Below, piece after piece: positions 42,792-55,424 of a stretch of DNA of 64,000 bases; position 1 is the first letter of the stretch, and each line of letters begins with the position of its first letter. The notes under the pieces were generated by a model. The model did not search any database. It was not told the DNA's origin and saw only the letters and a program-made list of their open reading frames with translations. Origin of the DNA: Artemisia argyi (taxonomy: Eukaryota; Streptophyta; Magnoliopsida; Asterales; Asteraceae); NCBI GenBank assembly GCA_030686995.1, contig CM060706.1, forward strand, positions 138,843,005 through 138,907,004. Direction: 5' to 3'. Position numbers and translations under genes: made by a program.

Positions 42792-43046
42792 TGTTAGTTA
42801 GTTAGTTATAGTTAGTTATTTTAGTTGTTAGTTATGGCGCTTACAGAACCGAATGGTTGTGTTGTTTGGGTGATAACCATTCGAACAACACATCCTTCTA
42901 GTGAACAGACACGAAGGTTCAATAATAACCTTTCGTATAGTATAAATATGTATGTACATGTAACAGAAATTTGGTTAGACGATTAATAAAGTTATCTAGT
43001 TTTACTTTGCAATTTCATATCGACTCACTCTTACTTGGGATCAACA
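42792..43046 (+). repeat. Element E 5' LTR
   Basis: About 255 bp, TGTTAGTTAG to GATCAACA, with a TATA box (TATAAATA) at 42941-42948. The start is set by the TG of TGTTAG, because no partner LTR is visible; it may be off by a few bases. Confidence 0.65.
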
Positions 43047-43048
43047 TT

Positions 43049-43062
43049 TGGCATCAAGAGCC
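43049..43062 (+). other. Element E primer binding site
   Basis: TGGCATCAAGAGCC, a variant of the initiator-Met site TGGTATCAGAGCC with one substitution and one extra A, two bases after the LTR. Confidence 0.6.
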
Positions 43063-44285
43063 TCACGCTCGTTACACTTACAAAACAGAAACATTTTAAC
43101 GAGACACAAAGGAAACCAAAAGAAATATAGACGCTGAAATTTTAGTTTCAGAAGAAGGATACGCGACGTTCAAACATTTGGGACGCTGCCTGGATAACTT
43201 GGATGCAAGGAAAGTAGTGCACGACCGTACTTGTGTTAGAAATTGCAATCGAGAAGGCACCAAACGAAGTGGTGACTTATTAGTTTTGGGTGTGTGATTC
43301 TGCGTAAACAAAGATACAACGTTTGTTTACAAGCGTCTTTGTTGGCAACCAACAATCATACAACAAAACGTAGGCCTAGTTGTTGCTATCTATCGCAACA
43401 AATTTTTGAGTAGAAGACGTCGTAAGAAAGATAGAAGATCCACGCTTGCAAACGCAAATGTTTGGACAGAAGGTGATCCATTGCTTGGGATTTAGAAAAG
43501 GTACCGATAGAAGAAAAGAAACAATCAAGGATTGTTTTGGAATACGCTCCAATACAAGGGATGACAATAGGAACAAACATGATTACTTGTTCGCAGGGAA
43601 TACCGTCGAGTATTCTCGTAGGTTGTTGTTTAGATACGGTGTGGAATAAAGAAGAAGAGTATTGTGGAACGCGGACAAGCAACGAAGGGAACAAAGTTTT
43701 GAGCAATTTGCTGACTTTGTTGAGATTACTACCGTCGAGTAGTAAGAAGAAGGAAATAAGCAATACGCTTATTGTGATTAAAATACCGAGGGTATTTTTT
43801 GACTTTGTGTTCATACGGATTTGGAAACAAGACAAAAAAGAACTTGCGAGTTCTTGGTAAAAAAATAGCCGAGACAAAAATAAAAGTCTAGGGCACGAAA
43901 TTGTTTCAAATCGACACAAAGAAGAAGGAACAACGTGGTACGAAGTGGTTATAGGAAAAGGCAAGTCGACAACATCAAAGAAAGGGTGTACCGTTTATCT
44001 TTGGAAGCAAGAACGAGGGACAAAGAAAAGCAATAGTTGGTATATTCAAGTACCGACAAGAAGGGAATACACGCGTGACTAACACAACAAGATCACAACA
44101 AATTTTAAATTTTCGGATTTCATTTCATGCTTATAGTATAGATATTTATTTTATACTATTAGAAATCCATAGAATTTTATATTAGGATTCCCGAATAACT
44201 ATTTCTGTTCTCGTAGTATTAAGTGATACCACATTAGTTAGAATTCCCATATGATTCGAAAGTGAAGATCATAAACAGCATTAAA
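43063..44285 (+). other. Element E leader
   Basis: 1.2 kb between the primer site and the gag start, rich in A and G on the plus strand. Overlapping open frames (43386-43964 minus, 43537-43860 plus) come from this skewed composition and have no recognisable domain. This leader is unusually long for a small copia element. Confidence 0.5.
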
Positions 44286-44727
44286 ATGTCGGTTAAAGAT
44301 ACAACTAGCACAACATTGAAACCCGGAACACCTATTGCACAATACTAATGCCCTAAACTCAAAACCACAAATTACACAGTCTGGGCAATACAAATTAAGG
44401 TTATACTAGAAGCACATGGATTATGGGAAACAATAGAACCTAAGGAAAACACGCAACTAGATGATAAGAAGGATAAGGCAACAACTGCCCTCCTATATCA
44501 AGCGTTGACCGAAGATGTGATTTTACAAGTAGCAAGTTGTAAGACGGAAAAGTAATTATTGGAATCATTGAAGAAGAGACACGTTGGAGAAGAAAAAGTG
44601 CAACAAGCACGGTTACAATCATTGATGATTGGATTTCAGACCCTTCAGATGAAGGAAGATGAAACGGTGGATGCATTTACAGCCAAATTGAACGGCTACG
44701 CCACGAAGGCAAAAGAATTAGGAAAGA

Positions 44728-45234
44728 TGTTAGAAACTAATAATGTCATAATAAAGATAGTTTCTAGGATCGTTTTGGCTCAAGACTTGTTAAGTCTTAA
44801 TCTAGGAATAATAATGTTCATAAGATAAAACATAGCGGAATAAGAACAATATTATAAACAAGGTTTCTCGTCATCATCTCTACTCTAACATACACTAAAG
44901 CCTCAATGCTACGTGATCAAGTGTAGCACGGTTACACTCTAACAGCGATCTAAGATCGTTGAGGCTTAACACTAATCACCCTAGACGTTTTCCCATAAAA
45001 CGTCTCTACACACACACACCTTTCTAGGTTTACATCTTTTGTACGTACATAAAACCTATTCCCTGTATCTCTTTATATAATAGAGATACTAGGGTTACAA
45101 AATACTACAAAGGACTAATAAGTAAAATCTTCTTTAGCAAGCAAGTCCTTTGTCTTTTGTATTCTTCACTTTGTTATCATAAGTCCTTCATCTTTCATAT
45201 TTTGTCAATATCAACTCAAGTATAATTCCTAACA
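44728..45234 (-). repeat. Element F 3' LTR (left)
   Basis: A 507-bp LTR with a TATA box on the minus strand (TATATAAAG, 45079-45071). The polypurine tract lies directly after it at 45235-45247 (plus coordinates). Confidence 0.93.
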
Positions 45235-48200
45235 ATCTTCCCCTAGTTGATATGACAAAACCAAGTAAGCATGAACTTCCCCTGAAGCTATTATGTATGA
45301 AAGATAACGAACTTCCCCTTAAACAATGCTATATCACAAAGGCTCTTCAAGTTACAATCTTCAAAATATTCTTCTTCCCCTTTTTGTCATCATCAAATAG
45401 GGGACAAATGTATGCAACCATGATCTTCACAACCACGAATCAGTATTACACATCCAATTCATCTTTCCAATGTTTCAAAGTCGCCCACCATTAAGTTTTC
45501 CGCATCTATAAATGTACTTGAAATAATAGAAATCCAAACCATCAGTAGTAATAACAACTAGCAGTAGCAAAAACCTTCACCTCGATGTAGCATATAAATG
45601 GTTAAACATTTAAACACTTAAGCTTCCCATGAAACCCATATGTTAACCATTAGTTGAATGTAGGCTCCATGTAATGATTACTGATGAAGAAAACTAAGTA
45701 TAACCAACTTGATGCTGAAGTAGAATAACCCAAACTTGTACCTTATATCTTGTACTAAAACTGACTTCGAACGTATACTTGACGTATAGGGAGATCACAA
45801 TCTCTTGACAATAAACACTGAGCACAATAACGTAACTCCTTCAAGTGTTTGTCAATTCGTAGTCACCTGAACGAACGAACAAGTTACCCCACACTGAAAA
45901 GGTATGATAAAACACAAACCTGTGAAACTCCACTTCATCGTCAAATAGGTGATAAAAACCTTTCTTCGTAACCAAGTAAAACAAATAAAAATGAGCCTTT
46001 ATAATCTGTTAAGAACCAACAATCCAAAAACCAAAACAGAAATATTCGAAATCCTTCCCCTGAATTCGAACACTCAATAAAATCAACTTCTGTGTGTGTG
46101 TCATCTACATATCAACCGAGTATCCAAAGTAACAGCTCCAAGTATACGCGTATGATACTTTGTACCTTGTAAACCCTCCAAAAAATATTTGTTTACCAAT
46201 CAAGATACTACAATCTGATGAGTCAGTTTACATGCAAATACCATAAACAAATTTAGGCATCCACTGACTCATGATTTGAGTAAAACTAATAATCAATAAT
46301 GAGGAGCACCGACCCATGATCGTTTGTAGTACGAGGGTAAAGCAATCACCAATCAAGTTATAGTAATATAAAACTTCCATGCAAAACCTTATCCTTAGAA
46401 GTCAACCTTGCTGCTCATATGCATGTCACCAACAACAGCCTCAAACTATTTAAGCATCTTTTAAGTAGCAGTGGAAATTGAAACGAGCAGTGGTAAAAGT
46501 TGTACAACCAGTGGAAACCATGTTCATGAGCAGTGGAAATAAAGAACTAGCAGTGGAAACCATGAAGTGACGAGCATCAAGTAATAATAGTAAGATCATA
46601 GCCTTCCTTCTTGTTCCAGTACCCTTGACATCATCATATCAGCAAAAACTTATGTCCAAGAGCAGTAGCGTCCAATGCTTCCATCTCGCTCATAATAAAA
46701 ATCAATCAACTCACCTTGACTGATTGTATCACACGAATAGCATTCCCACAAAACGTTGAAGCAGGGATATCCATAGCCACTTTAGGGTTACGTAAAAATC
46801 TAACAAAGTGAGCAGCTGAATGAACATAACTTTACTTCCCAAGAAGTAGAGTTACTTCCAAAAGAAAAGATGTTACTAGTAACTTTTTCAGCAAGGCGTC
46901 ATTAGACTAGGGTTACTCCAAAAGCAGTAGAAACACTCCCAATTAAATGCCCAGTAACCACAGTCTCTGCACCAGTAACTTCATACGACATAGCCTAAGT
47001 AGGCTTACTCCTACTCGACATCAACACCAGTAGCGTATCTAAATAAACCAGTAGCAACTCCATTAATTAACCTAAGTTGCTTCTTATAAAAACAGTCCCA
47101 ACGATAAGGGTTTCAAAAGAATGAACAATAGTGCACACCCCTTTATAGACAAACAACAACTGCAACTAAGGACAAGCAGCAAAAAGATATAACTAGGGTT
47201 CATCATTGAATATTAATTCAACTCACCAATACTAGCTTGAATATAAGCACCAGAGCTGCTTTCGTCATGAACCACTAAACCTCCATACTTCCAAGCCCTA
47301 ATAAACATCGATCAAAAACCAATTTTCTTTGTACTAACATATTCAAAGTTAGGCCTTCACACCTGCGTTTACACTCCTCACAAACCAACTAAGATAAATT
47401 CACTAGGGACAAAGAGAATCACGTGCGTCCATTCTCCAATCATTATCCACCGTCCAATGTTATGAGTAAAATATATAATCTTTAGCGATAAAGAAAAACC
47501 ATGCAAAGTGTGATCATTCAATTAACTCAAAAACCACCGACCCACTAACAAATTGAATACATGGGAAATCAAGTAGAAAGTAGAATCAGTTATAATACCG
47601 TTCCATGATAACCAAATCAGTACGAGGTTAAATTAAATAATCTTCCTTCACCTTGCCACTTGCAAAAGACGACAAACCAGGCCTATGAGCAAAATCAGTA
47701 CGATGTAACCATTAAGAAGTACCATTAGTAACACTTAATTCATATGTATCATCATCTTTACGCACCTCAAACAAGTGCATAAACCTTAATAGAAATTCGT
47801 ACAAGTAAACCCTAACTTGCACTATTCAGTAACATCGATGATCTAGGGTTTAAGGACCACAACAGCCATAAATCATGATAATAACAACCTTTAAGCATAA
47901 TACCTTGATCGACAATAGCAGCATCAAACCAGAAAACAAATCGACCAAACACAAACCCTAAAAATTTGAAATATTTTACCTCTCTGCGCAGCAGTTTTCA
48001 ACAATTTTTATCTTTTTATTGGAAGCTCAGATTGAAGATCCCTCCGGTGGAACTCTTTCTTGATATGTTGAGAAGCTTCAATAAAAATTTCAGCCCGATC
48101 CAACGGTTAACGAAGGAGTTATCATCGTTTGAAAACAGTCCTGCAGAAAGATTACAAAAATTGTACCAGTTTCGAATTTTTCTTGATTTCTTCATTCTTC

Positions 48201-48241
48201 TACAAACCAAACCTTGTAAATCCCAGATATCAAGAGCCCCC
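45235..48241 (-). other. Element F non-coding interior
   Basis: 3 kb without a supported ORF; a 100-codon plus-strand frame at 47966-48268 runs into the LTR and is incidental. From about 46465 to 47060 it contains many short related units, AGCAGTGGAAA or CCAGTAAC/CCAGTAGC on the plus strand, forming an irregular repeat patch. Otherwise nothing is recognised. Confidence 0.65.
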
Positions 48242-48253
48242 GCTCTGATACCA
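48242..48253 (-). other. Element F primer binding site (initiator Met tRNA)
   Basis: On the minus strand TGGTATCAGAGC, two bases inside the right LTR. Confidence 0.93.
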
Positions 48254-48255
48254 CA

Positions 48256-48762
48256 TGTTAGAAACTAATAATGTCATAATAAAGATAGTTTCTAGGATCG
48301 TTTTGGCTCAAGACTTGTTAAGTCTTAATCTAGGAATAATAATGTTCATAAGATAAAACATAGCGGAATAAGAACAATATTATAAACAAGGTTTCTCGTC
48401 ATCATCTCTACTCTAACATACACCAAAGCCTCAATGCTACGTGATCAAGTGTAGCACGGTTACATTCTAACAGCGATCTAAGATCGTTGAGGCTTAACAC
48501 TAATCACCCTAGACGTTTTCCCATAAAACGTCTCTACACACACACACCTTTCTAGGTTTACATCTTTTGTACGTACATAAAACCTATTCCCTGTATCTCT
48601 TTATATAATAGAGATACTAGGGTTACGAAATACTACAAAGGACTAATAAGTAAAATCTTCTTTAGCAAGCAAGTCCTTTGTCTTTTGCATTCTTCACTTT
48701 GTTATCATAAGTCCTTCATCTTTCAGATTTTGTCAATATCAACTCAAGTATAATTCCTAACA
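48256..48762 (-). repeat. Element F 5' LTR (right)
   Basis: 507 bp, same length as the left LTR, with five differences seen by eye. It is followed by the duplication AAAGA. Confidence 0.93.
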
Positions 48763-49171
48763 AAAGACTTTAGATGAATCATTTTTAGTACGAAAACTAT
48801 TAGACTCCACACCAGATAGGTTCATTCAGATAGTAGCATCCATAGAACAGACGAATGATCTCAATGACATTATGTTAGATGAGGTCGTAGGAAAACTTAA
48901 GGCAATTGAGGAAAGGATAAAACTCTGAAAGGGAGGACAAGTAGAAAGCCAGGACAATTTATTATTCGCATAAGGCGAACACTCTAAGAGAGGAAAACGT
49001 TTTCAAAAACGCGGTGGTAGATCAAACTACTCACGAGGAAACTGGCAGAATAAGGGAAATAAAGGCAACTCGAATGAAGGAAACTCATCTCACAAAGATA
49101 AATCAAATAATGATAGACAAGGTTGGGATAAGAGTAAGATAAAGTGCTTCAATTGTGGAAAATTAGGACAC

Positions 49172-51697
49172 ATGAGAAATACCTGTAGAAAACCATCAAC
49201 AAATCAGGAACAGTCAAGCCTTATCTTAGAAGACAAAGAACCATCACTATTAATGGCTAAATATGAAACTGAAGAAGTTTTATTGAATGAAGGTCAAATA
49301 CAACCCCAGAAGTATGCTACAACAGATGCTAGCATATGGTATTTAGATAATGGTGCAAGTAACCATATGACCGGAACCAAGAGTCATTTTAAATATATTG
49401 ACGAAAGCATCACTGGACGCGTTCGTTTTGGAGATGGATCGTATGTAGAGATAAAGGGTAGAGGTTCAGTATTGTTAGGATGTAGAAACCAACAACAAAA
49501 GATAGTTTCGGACGTTTACTACATTTCAAACCTCAAGAGCAGCATACTTAGTCTAGGACAACTTACCGAGATAGGTTCCAAGATAATCATGGATGAAAAT
49601 ATATTGACTTTGTATGATAAGAACAAGACTTTGTTGATGAAGGTAGAAAGATCTAAGAATCGACTTTACAGTATCAAACTACACATTGAAACACCTATAT
49701 GTCTCTTAGCAAACATAGATAACCAAGCATGGTTATGGCATGCTAGATTGGGTCATCTGAACTTTGATGCGTTAGACAAGATGACAAGAAAAGGTATAGT
49801 AGAAGGGATACCGAGAATAAAACATGCAGGACAAATATGTGATGCATGTTTATTAGGAAAACACATCAGAACACCATTTCCAAACAAAGCTAAATTCAGA
49901 TCCAAGAACCCATTGGACTTGGTATATGGAGATCTTTGTGGACCCATAAGCCCAGCCACAAATTCTGGAAAGAAGCTCATCTTCTTATTAGTAGATGACT
50001 GTACACGTTTTATGTGGGCCTACTTTCAAACCTCGAAAGATCAGGCATTTAACACACTCAAGGAATTTAGGCAGAAGCTAGAAATGGAGTTGAAGTTGAA
50101 ATTAAAAATGCTAAGAACAGATAGAGGAAGTGAATTTACAACTAACGAATTCACCAACTACTGTAAGGAGAATGGTATCGCAAGACAATTGACAGCACCG
50201 TACTCACCACAACAAAATGGTGTAATAGAAAGAAAGAATAGGATAGTTTTATCAACTACTAGGAGTATGATGAAAGCAATGAAGTTACCCTTAACTTTTT
50301 GGGCGGAAGCAGTCAAACACACCATTTACATACTCAACAGGGTACCTACCAAAGCCCTAGAAGATAAAACACCATATGAAGCCCCCTACAATAGAAAACC
50401 GAACCTAGAATACCTAAGAATATTCGGATGCACAGCTTATGCTAAGATAACAATACCTCACTTGAAGAAGTTAGATGACAGAAGCATATCGATGATTTAT
50501 TTAGGCGTAGAGGAAGGATCAAAAGCATGTAGGCTATATGATCCAGTAAGAAAGACGAAACATGTTTGTAGGGACGTAAAGTTTATGGAAACAAAACCGT
50601 GGGATTGGGATAATAGTGAACATGATACGAGTACACAAGGCACATTTTGGACTAGTTTTGTGGTAGACGAAGTTGAAAACGAGAATCTTACACCAGTCAA
50701 CATAGATAACATTGATAATACGTATCATGAAGAGGATCAAATACCCGAACCAATACCAGATCCAGAATCACCAATTACACCACCAGCATACACTTACGAA
50801 CCCAACTCAGAAAGTGATAGAGAAGCTACTCTTAGCTCTTTGAGCTCAGATAGATATGATCATACACCGGTACGAGGATTAAAAAATATATCGGAAATAT
50901 ACCAGACTGCACTTGAAGTAGAAGCACCTAGCCTACTCTTCACAGAAGAAGAACCTTGTAATTACAAGGAAGCATCATCAGATAAGAAATGGATTGAGGC
51001 CATGGAAATTGAATTAGATTCAATCAACAAGAATAACACATGGACTCTCACTACATTGCCTGAAAACCAGAAGGCAGTCGGACTCAAATGGGTTTATAAA
51101 ACCAAAAGGGATGCACACAGGAAGATCTTCAAATATAAAGCAAGATTAGTAGCAAAAGTTTATGTACAAGAACAAGGAATAGACTTCGATGAAGTATTCA
51201 CACCAGTTGCTAGGATAGAGATAGTTCGGTTAATATTAGCACTAGCAGCATATCATGGTTGGCCAGTACACCACTTAGATGTAAAATCAACATTTTTACA
51301 TGGAGAGTTGAAGGAAGAAGTCTATGTCAAACAATAGGAAGGGTTTATTCAGCAAGGAAGCCCTGATAAAGTCTACAAGCTAACTAAAGCTTTGTACGGA
51401 TTAAGAAAAGCACCTAGAGCATGGAACATGAAGCTTGATCAAACCTTGAAATCATTAGATTTTAAGAAATGTAATCTCGAACAAGCAATTTACACAAAGA
51501 GAAGAAACACTTCTACACTTATTGTTGGAGTATATGTAGATGATTTGATAATCACGGGCACTCCAAAGAAAGAAATAGACTTGTTCAAATCTCATATGGA
51601 AGACAGATTCGAAATGAGTGACTTAGGGTTGCTAGCTTATTACCTTGGGATAGAAGTTACAAAGACAGGAGGAGAGATTAAAATCAAGCAGACATGA
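49172..51697 (+). pseudogene. Element E pol (protease, integrase, partial RT)
   Basis: An open frame of 721 codons (49172-51337), then TAG at 51335-51337, then open again to TGA at 51695. The protease motif reads D59-N-G-A instead of D-S/T-G-A. The integrase has HARLGH...CDAC and the catalytic set D254, D317, E353 with 35-residue spacing. RT has [11 protein letters not shown] and, in the second part, the intact YVDD (about 51534-51545). RNase H and the 3' end are cut off by element G at 51703. The domain order (integrase before RT) defines copia; the lineage is Tork/Ale-like by general look, not certain. Confidence 0.88.
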
Positions 51698-53419
51698 TAT
51701 ATTGTAACACCCCCAAAATTTGGTACAGCGGAAGACTCAACAAGCTTTCGGGGTGCTATGGGGATTGGTATCCAACACAAGACATAAAAGAATGAGATAA
51801 AGTAAACAAGAGAAAAATACAACCACGCGGGGTTTTAAAGTTTACATTTATCCCAAATTCAATCAAAGTCGGGCCCAAAAGAAATAAATATAGGTCCACA
51901 ATTATTTATCAGAGTTTCAGAAAATAGATTCATAACCAGGTGCCATAGCCAAGCCTCCAATCCAAGCATCCAAGGGCATCACTTAATTACCTGAGAAAAC
52001 GCGCTAAAAGTCAGCTTTCGCTGGTGAGATCATAGGTTTAAATTCATAACTAAATCAAGTGGACATATACGTAAAACGCTTGCTAGCTAGACTAGGCCTT
52101 AATCATCCAACCAAAACGAATCAACCCTATAGGTGCACGCTATAGCTCAAATCAATCCAATCAATAGCTTACCTAGCTCAAGTCTAGGCCTCGCTCTATA
52201 TCCAAACCAATAGCTTACCTAGTTCGGGACTAGGCCTCGCTCTAAATCCAAGTCAATCAATATGCATTCGCAAGGATGCGACATGCCCAACATTCGTAAG
52301 GATATGACATGTTCATGCATTCGTAAGGATACGACATGCGCTAAAACCTACCTAGTTCTATAAGCATAGCAAGTTTTAAAATAAAGAAGCGATAATAGTC
52401 CACATAAAACATTTGCACGTTTCTCACCCCAAGTATTGAAAACAAAATTCAAGAGTAAAAGTGGGGCTATGACTCACCTCAAGGCCAGCAATCCGCAAAA
52501 GAAATCGATAGATGAAAGACGTAAGCAAACTCAAGTAACGGCAACTACAGACTCGGCACTTCCTAACAATATCAAACTCATTCAGAAATCATTTCCTCAA
52601 AATCAAATATTCCCAATCCCGAACATATTCCATTTTACTTTCCCTAAATTCATTTCTCGAATCATCCTCATATTAATTTGAAGTTTGACGTTTGGTATCC
52701 ATATGGGTGGAGGGTCGACACAACTCAAACTAAGAAGTCACAACGAAAAGAATAATAAACCATCTATAGGTCTAATATTAGCCCAATATATTATTTAAAT
52801 AAATCATCGAAGTTTATCAAATCCGTCGATTTGGTAATCCCCCATATTTATTTACGTAATACATCATTCTAAGATTATACCCAACCTAAATCACATAGCA
52901 CAAAGAATACTATTTGGTAAATATCGTAGTCCAATAAATTCCCTAGATATATCGTCAAATTTGCCAAATTCATCAATTTAGCCAACTCCACGAGATATTT
53001 AGTAATTCATTATCCTAATACACGTACTATAACCTATGGGCGTCGCAGGATACGATGCCCATTAATATACTCATTTTATATAGCTAAATAAACTCTATTT
53101 AACCCGTTGATTAAATAAGTTACGTAGTTATAGAAAATGGATATATTAATCGTCATATATCCGTGACAACACAAAAGTCACATAAAATAAAGTCCACTTG
53201 GACTTAAGTAACCACAACCCTGTATAACTCGATAAGTTTTCCAATTTTATAAAAAGTCATGTTTTTATTTATTAATTACCCAACGTATTAGATCTTGTCA
53301 TCATTTAGAGTTATTTATTTATAATAACACTCCCGACATTAATTGCACTATTCGCATAGTACAATAATTATCGTTATATTATTATAACGTCTACTTGTGA
53401 TCGTTTTATTATTAATATA

Positions 53420-53520
<101 letters not shown>

Positions 53521-54806
53521 AACGATTATATTATCAATAATATTATTACGAGTTTTATTATTAATGTTCGATTATAATATTTATCGAGTCATATGAGTTG
53601 GTCACATGTCCGAGTCATCACTCTCGGCTCATTGTCCAAGTCCAAAATAAAAATAACCAAGTCATAAATAAATAATCCAACTCCGTCCAAAATAAATCCC
53701 AATCCACGTGCTACAACAATAGGGTCCGACTACGGCACCCGACTAACCTATCTCCGTCAATCTAATTTAACCGTCTCACAATCGGTTCCTAATATCACTT
53801 CGACAACACAACTCCATAATCAATCCAAAAGTATACCATTGTCGAGACCACAAAGGGTCTCGACCCATCCAAATGCATCAGCCAAAAAGAATGCCACAAC
53901 AACAATAATATCAACAACAAGAACAAACAAGTTACATGTAAATATGGGTTGGTTTACCACGCCAAACCCGAGCCATAAGTCCCACTTGGGTCTCGGCCAT
54001 TACCACGAGTCAAGAGACTCAAACCCAAGACCAATGTGGTCTCGGCATAAGCTCATACGAGCTCTCTCAAAACTGCCAAACGGACCCCTTGAGGTCGCGG
54101 CACACCAAGACAACAACAATCATCAATTTGTAACCAAATCAAACCAAGAATCAAGCCAATTGGACCGAAGGTCACCTTAGACTCCCAAACGAGTCAAATA
54201 TATCATCACACCGAGACCATGGGGTCTCGGTTAAGCTCATACGAGCCAAACCCAAATCCAAACGCGACCCAAACATCAAGAATCGAGCTCCAAACTTGAG
54301 CCAAATCAACACCCAAGATACCAAACTTCATTTTTATTAACAAAACATCATTTCCCACTTGTTTATATCAAAACCCAACAAGAAAAACCCGTGTGGACAC
54401 GGTTTTGAGACCAAATCGAGCCACACGAAAAGGATTTCGTGGCTACTTACCCTGAAAATAACTCCAAACTCAAAAGTGTTGTAAAAATTCAAAAGTATTA
54501 ATAGTGGTGGTGGTGTTTGAGCGGCGGTGGTGATTAAAAATGGGGGTTAGGGGTTGTTTTGTGGCGCGTGAAATACACCAAAAGAAAGAGAATGAGATGA
54601 AGGTTAAAATGGTGGTGTTATTTTGTTGGTGAGGGCGGCGGTGGATGGTGGTGGCCGGCCTATAGGTGGCGGCTAGGGTTTTGCTACCAAGAAGAAGAGA
54701 GAGATGTGAGATGGTGAGGGATTGGTTATGTTTGTGTTTGTGTGTGGTGCGTGGGTGATTATACCCAAAAGAACCAAAAACCGGCCCCAAGGCCCAAAAA
54801 TAAAAT

Positions 54807-54952
<146 letters not shown>

Positions 54953-55372
54953 GAAATGGTATTAAAAAGGGTGGGTGAGGTAACCCGATGTAAATAACGC
55001 GGACCAAACCCGAAACTTATTTAAATAAACCGACTCTCTCGAACCGAGATTGTTACCAAATATTTAACTTCTCACGATAGGTTCCAAAATATAAAATACC
55101 CGAACCAACATTTAAAATACATAAAATTGTTAGGTTAACCTAGTGCCGGAGTCAATGTAGTGCCAAATAATCATCTCAAAAATAAATCACCGAGAATAAA
55201 CCAAACCAAACCAATAATTAAAATTCAATTTCCATAAATAACGTACGGTTTAAAATCACATTCCAACGTTTACAGATCTTATCATGAATAAACTTTTCCA
55301 ATATTCCAAAAATCATAAATTTTAAAGTAATGCGGGTTTTCAACATGGCTTCGTAATTTGCCAGTTGTCACA

Positions 55373-55383
55373 TCCTCCCAGCC
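55373..55383 (-). other. Element G polypurine tract
   Basis: On the minus strand GGCTGGGAGGA, directly before the 3' LTR. Confidence 0.85.
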
Positions 55384-55424
55384 TCAGAAGAAACCCGTCC
55401 CGGGTTTCACTCGGAACAAACCAT

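Larger units (their letters stand above)
44728..48762 (-). mobile_element. Element F: non-coding LTR element (LARD-like) on minus strand
   Basis: A 4035-bp element with two 507-bp LTRs (44728-45234, 48256-48762; five differences seen) starting TGTTAG and ending CTAACA, and a perfect duplication AAAGA (44723-44727, 48763-48767). The orientation is set by the primer site on the minus strand before the right LTR and a polypurine tract (ACTAGGGGAAGA, minus strand) beside the left one. The 3-kb interior has no gag or pol. It depends on another element, by its primer site and LTR ends probably a copia. Confidence 0.92.
44286..49171 (+). pseudogene. Element E gag, split by element F
   Basis: The frame starts at ATG 44286 and runs to 44727. 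It resumes at 48768 after the 4-kb insertion of F, with the frame preserved once one AAAGA copy is removed. In-frame stops are at 44346, 44553, 48926 and 48971. Copia gag features are present: NYTVWAIQIKVILEAHGLW near the start, LQMKEDETVDAFTAKLNGY, and a zinc knuckle [14 protein letters not shown] (about 49146-49187, overlapping the start of the open pol frame). It is inactive in this copy. Confidence 0.8.
42792..51702 (+). mobile_element. Element E: decayed Ty1/copia element, truncated by G
   Basis: A plus-strand copia element with LTR (42792-43046), primer site, a long leader, gag interrupted by element F, and pol cut at 51702 by the insertion of G. The rest of RNase H and the 3' LTR must lie right of the window. 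Five in-frame stops in the visible gag-pol show long-standing decay. It is the oldest layer in the right half, since both F and G sit inside it. Confidence 0.85.

Noticed and set aside
43386..43964. 192-codon minus-strand frame in the leader of element E
   Set aside because: The region is purine-rich on one strand and gives overlapping open frames on both; no motif and no homology by eye.
47966..48268. 100-codon plus-strand frame at the end of element F
   Set aside because: It runs into the LTR, is antisense to the element and lies in the untranslated leader.
52270..52340. CRISPR-like array of short repeats in the LTR of element G
   Set aside because: These are a few degenerate GGATRYGACATG-type units without regular spacers, in a eukaryotic LTR and repeated in the other LTR (62490-62565).
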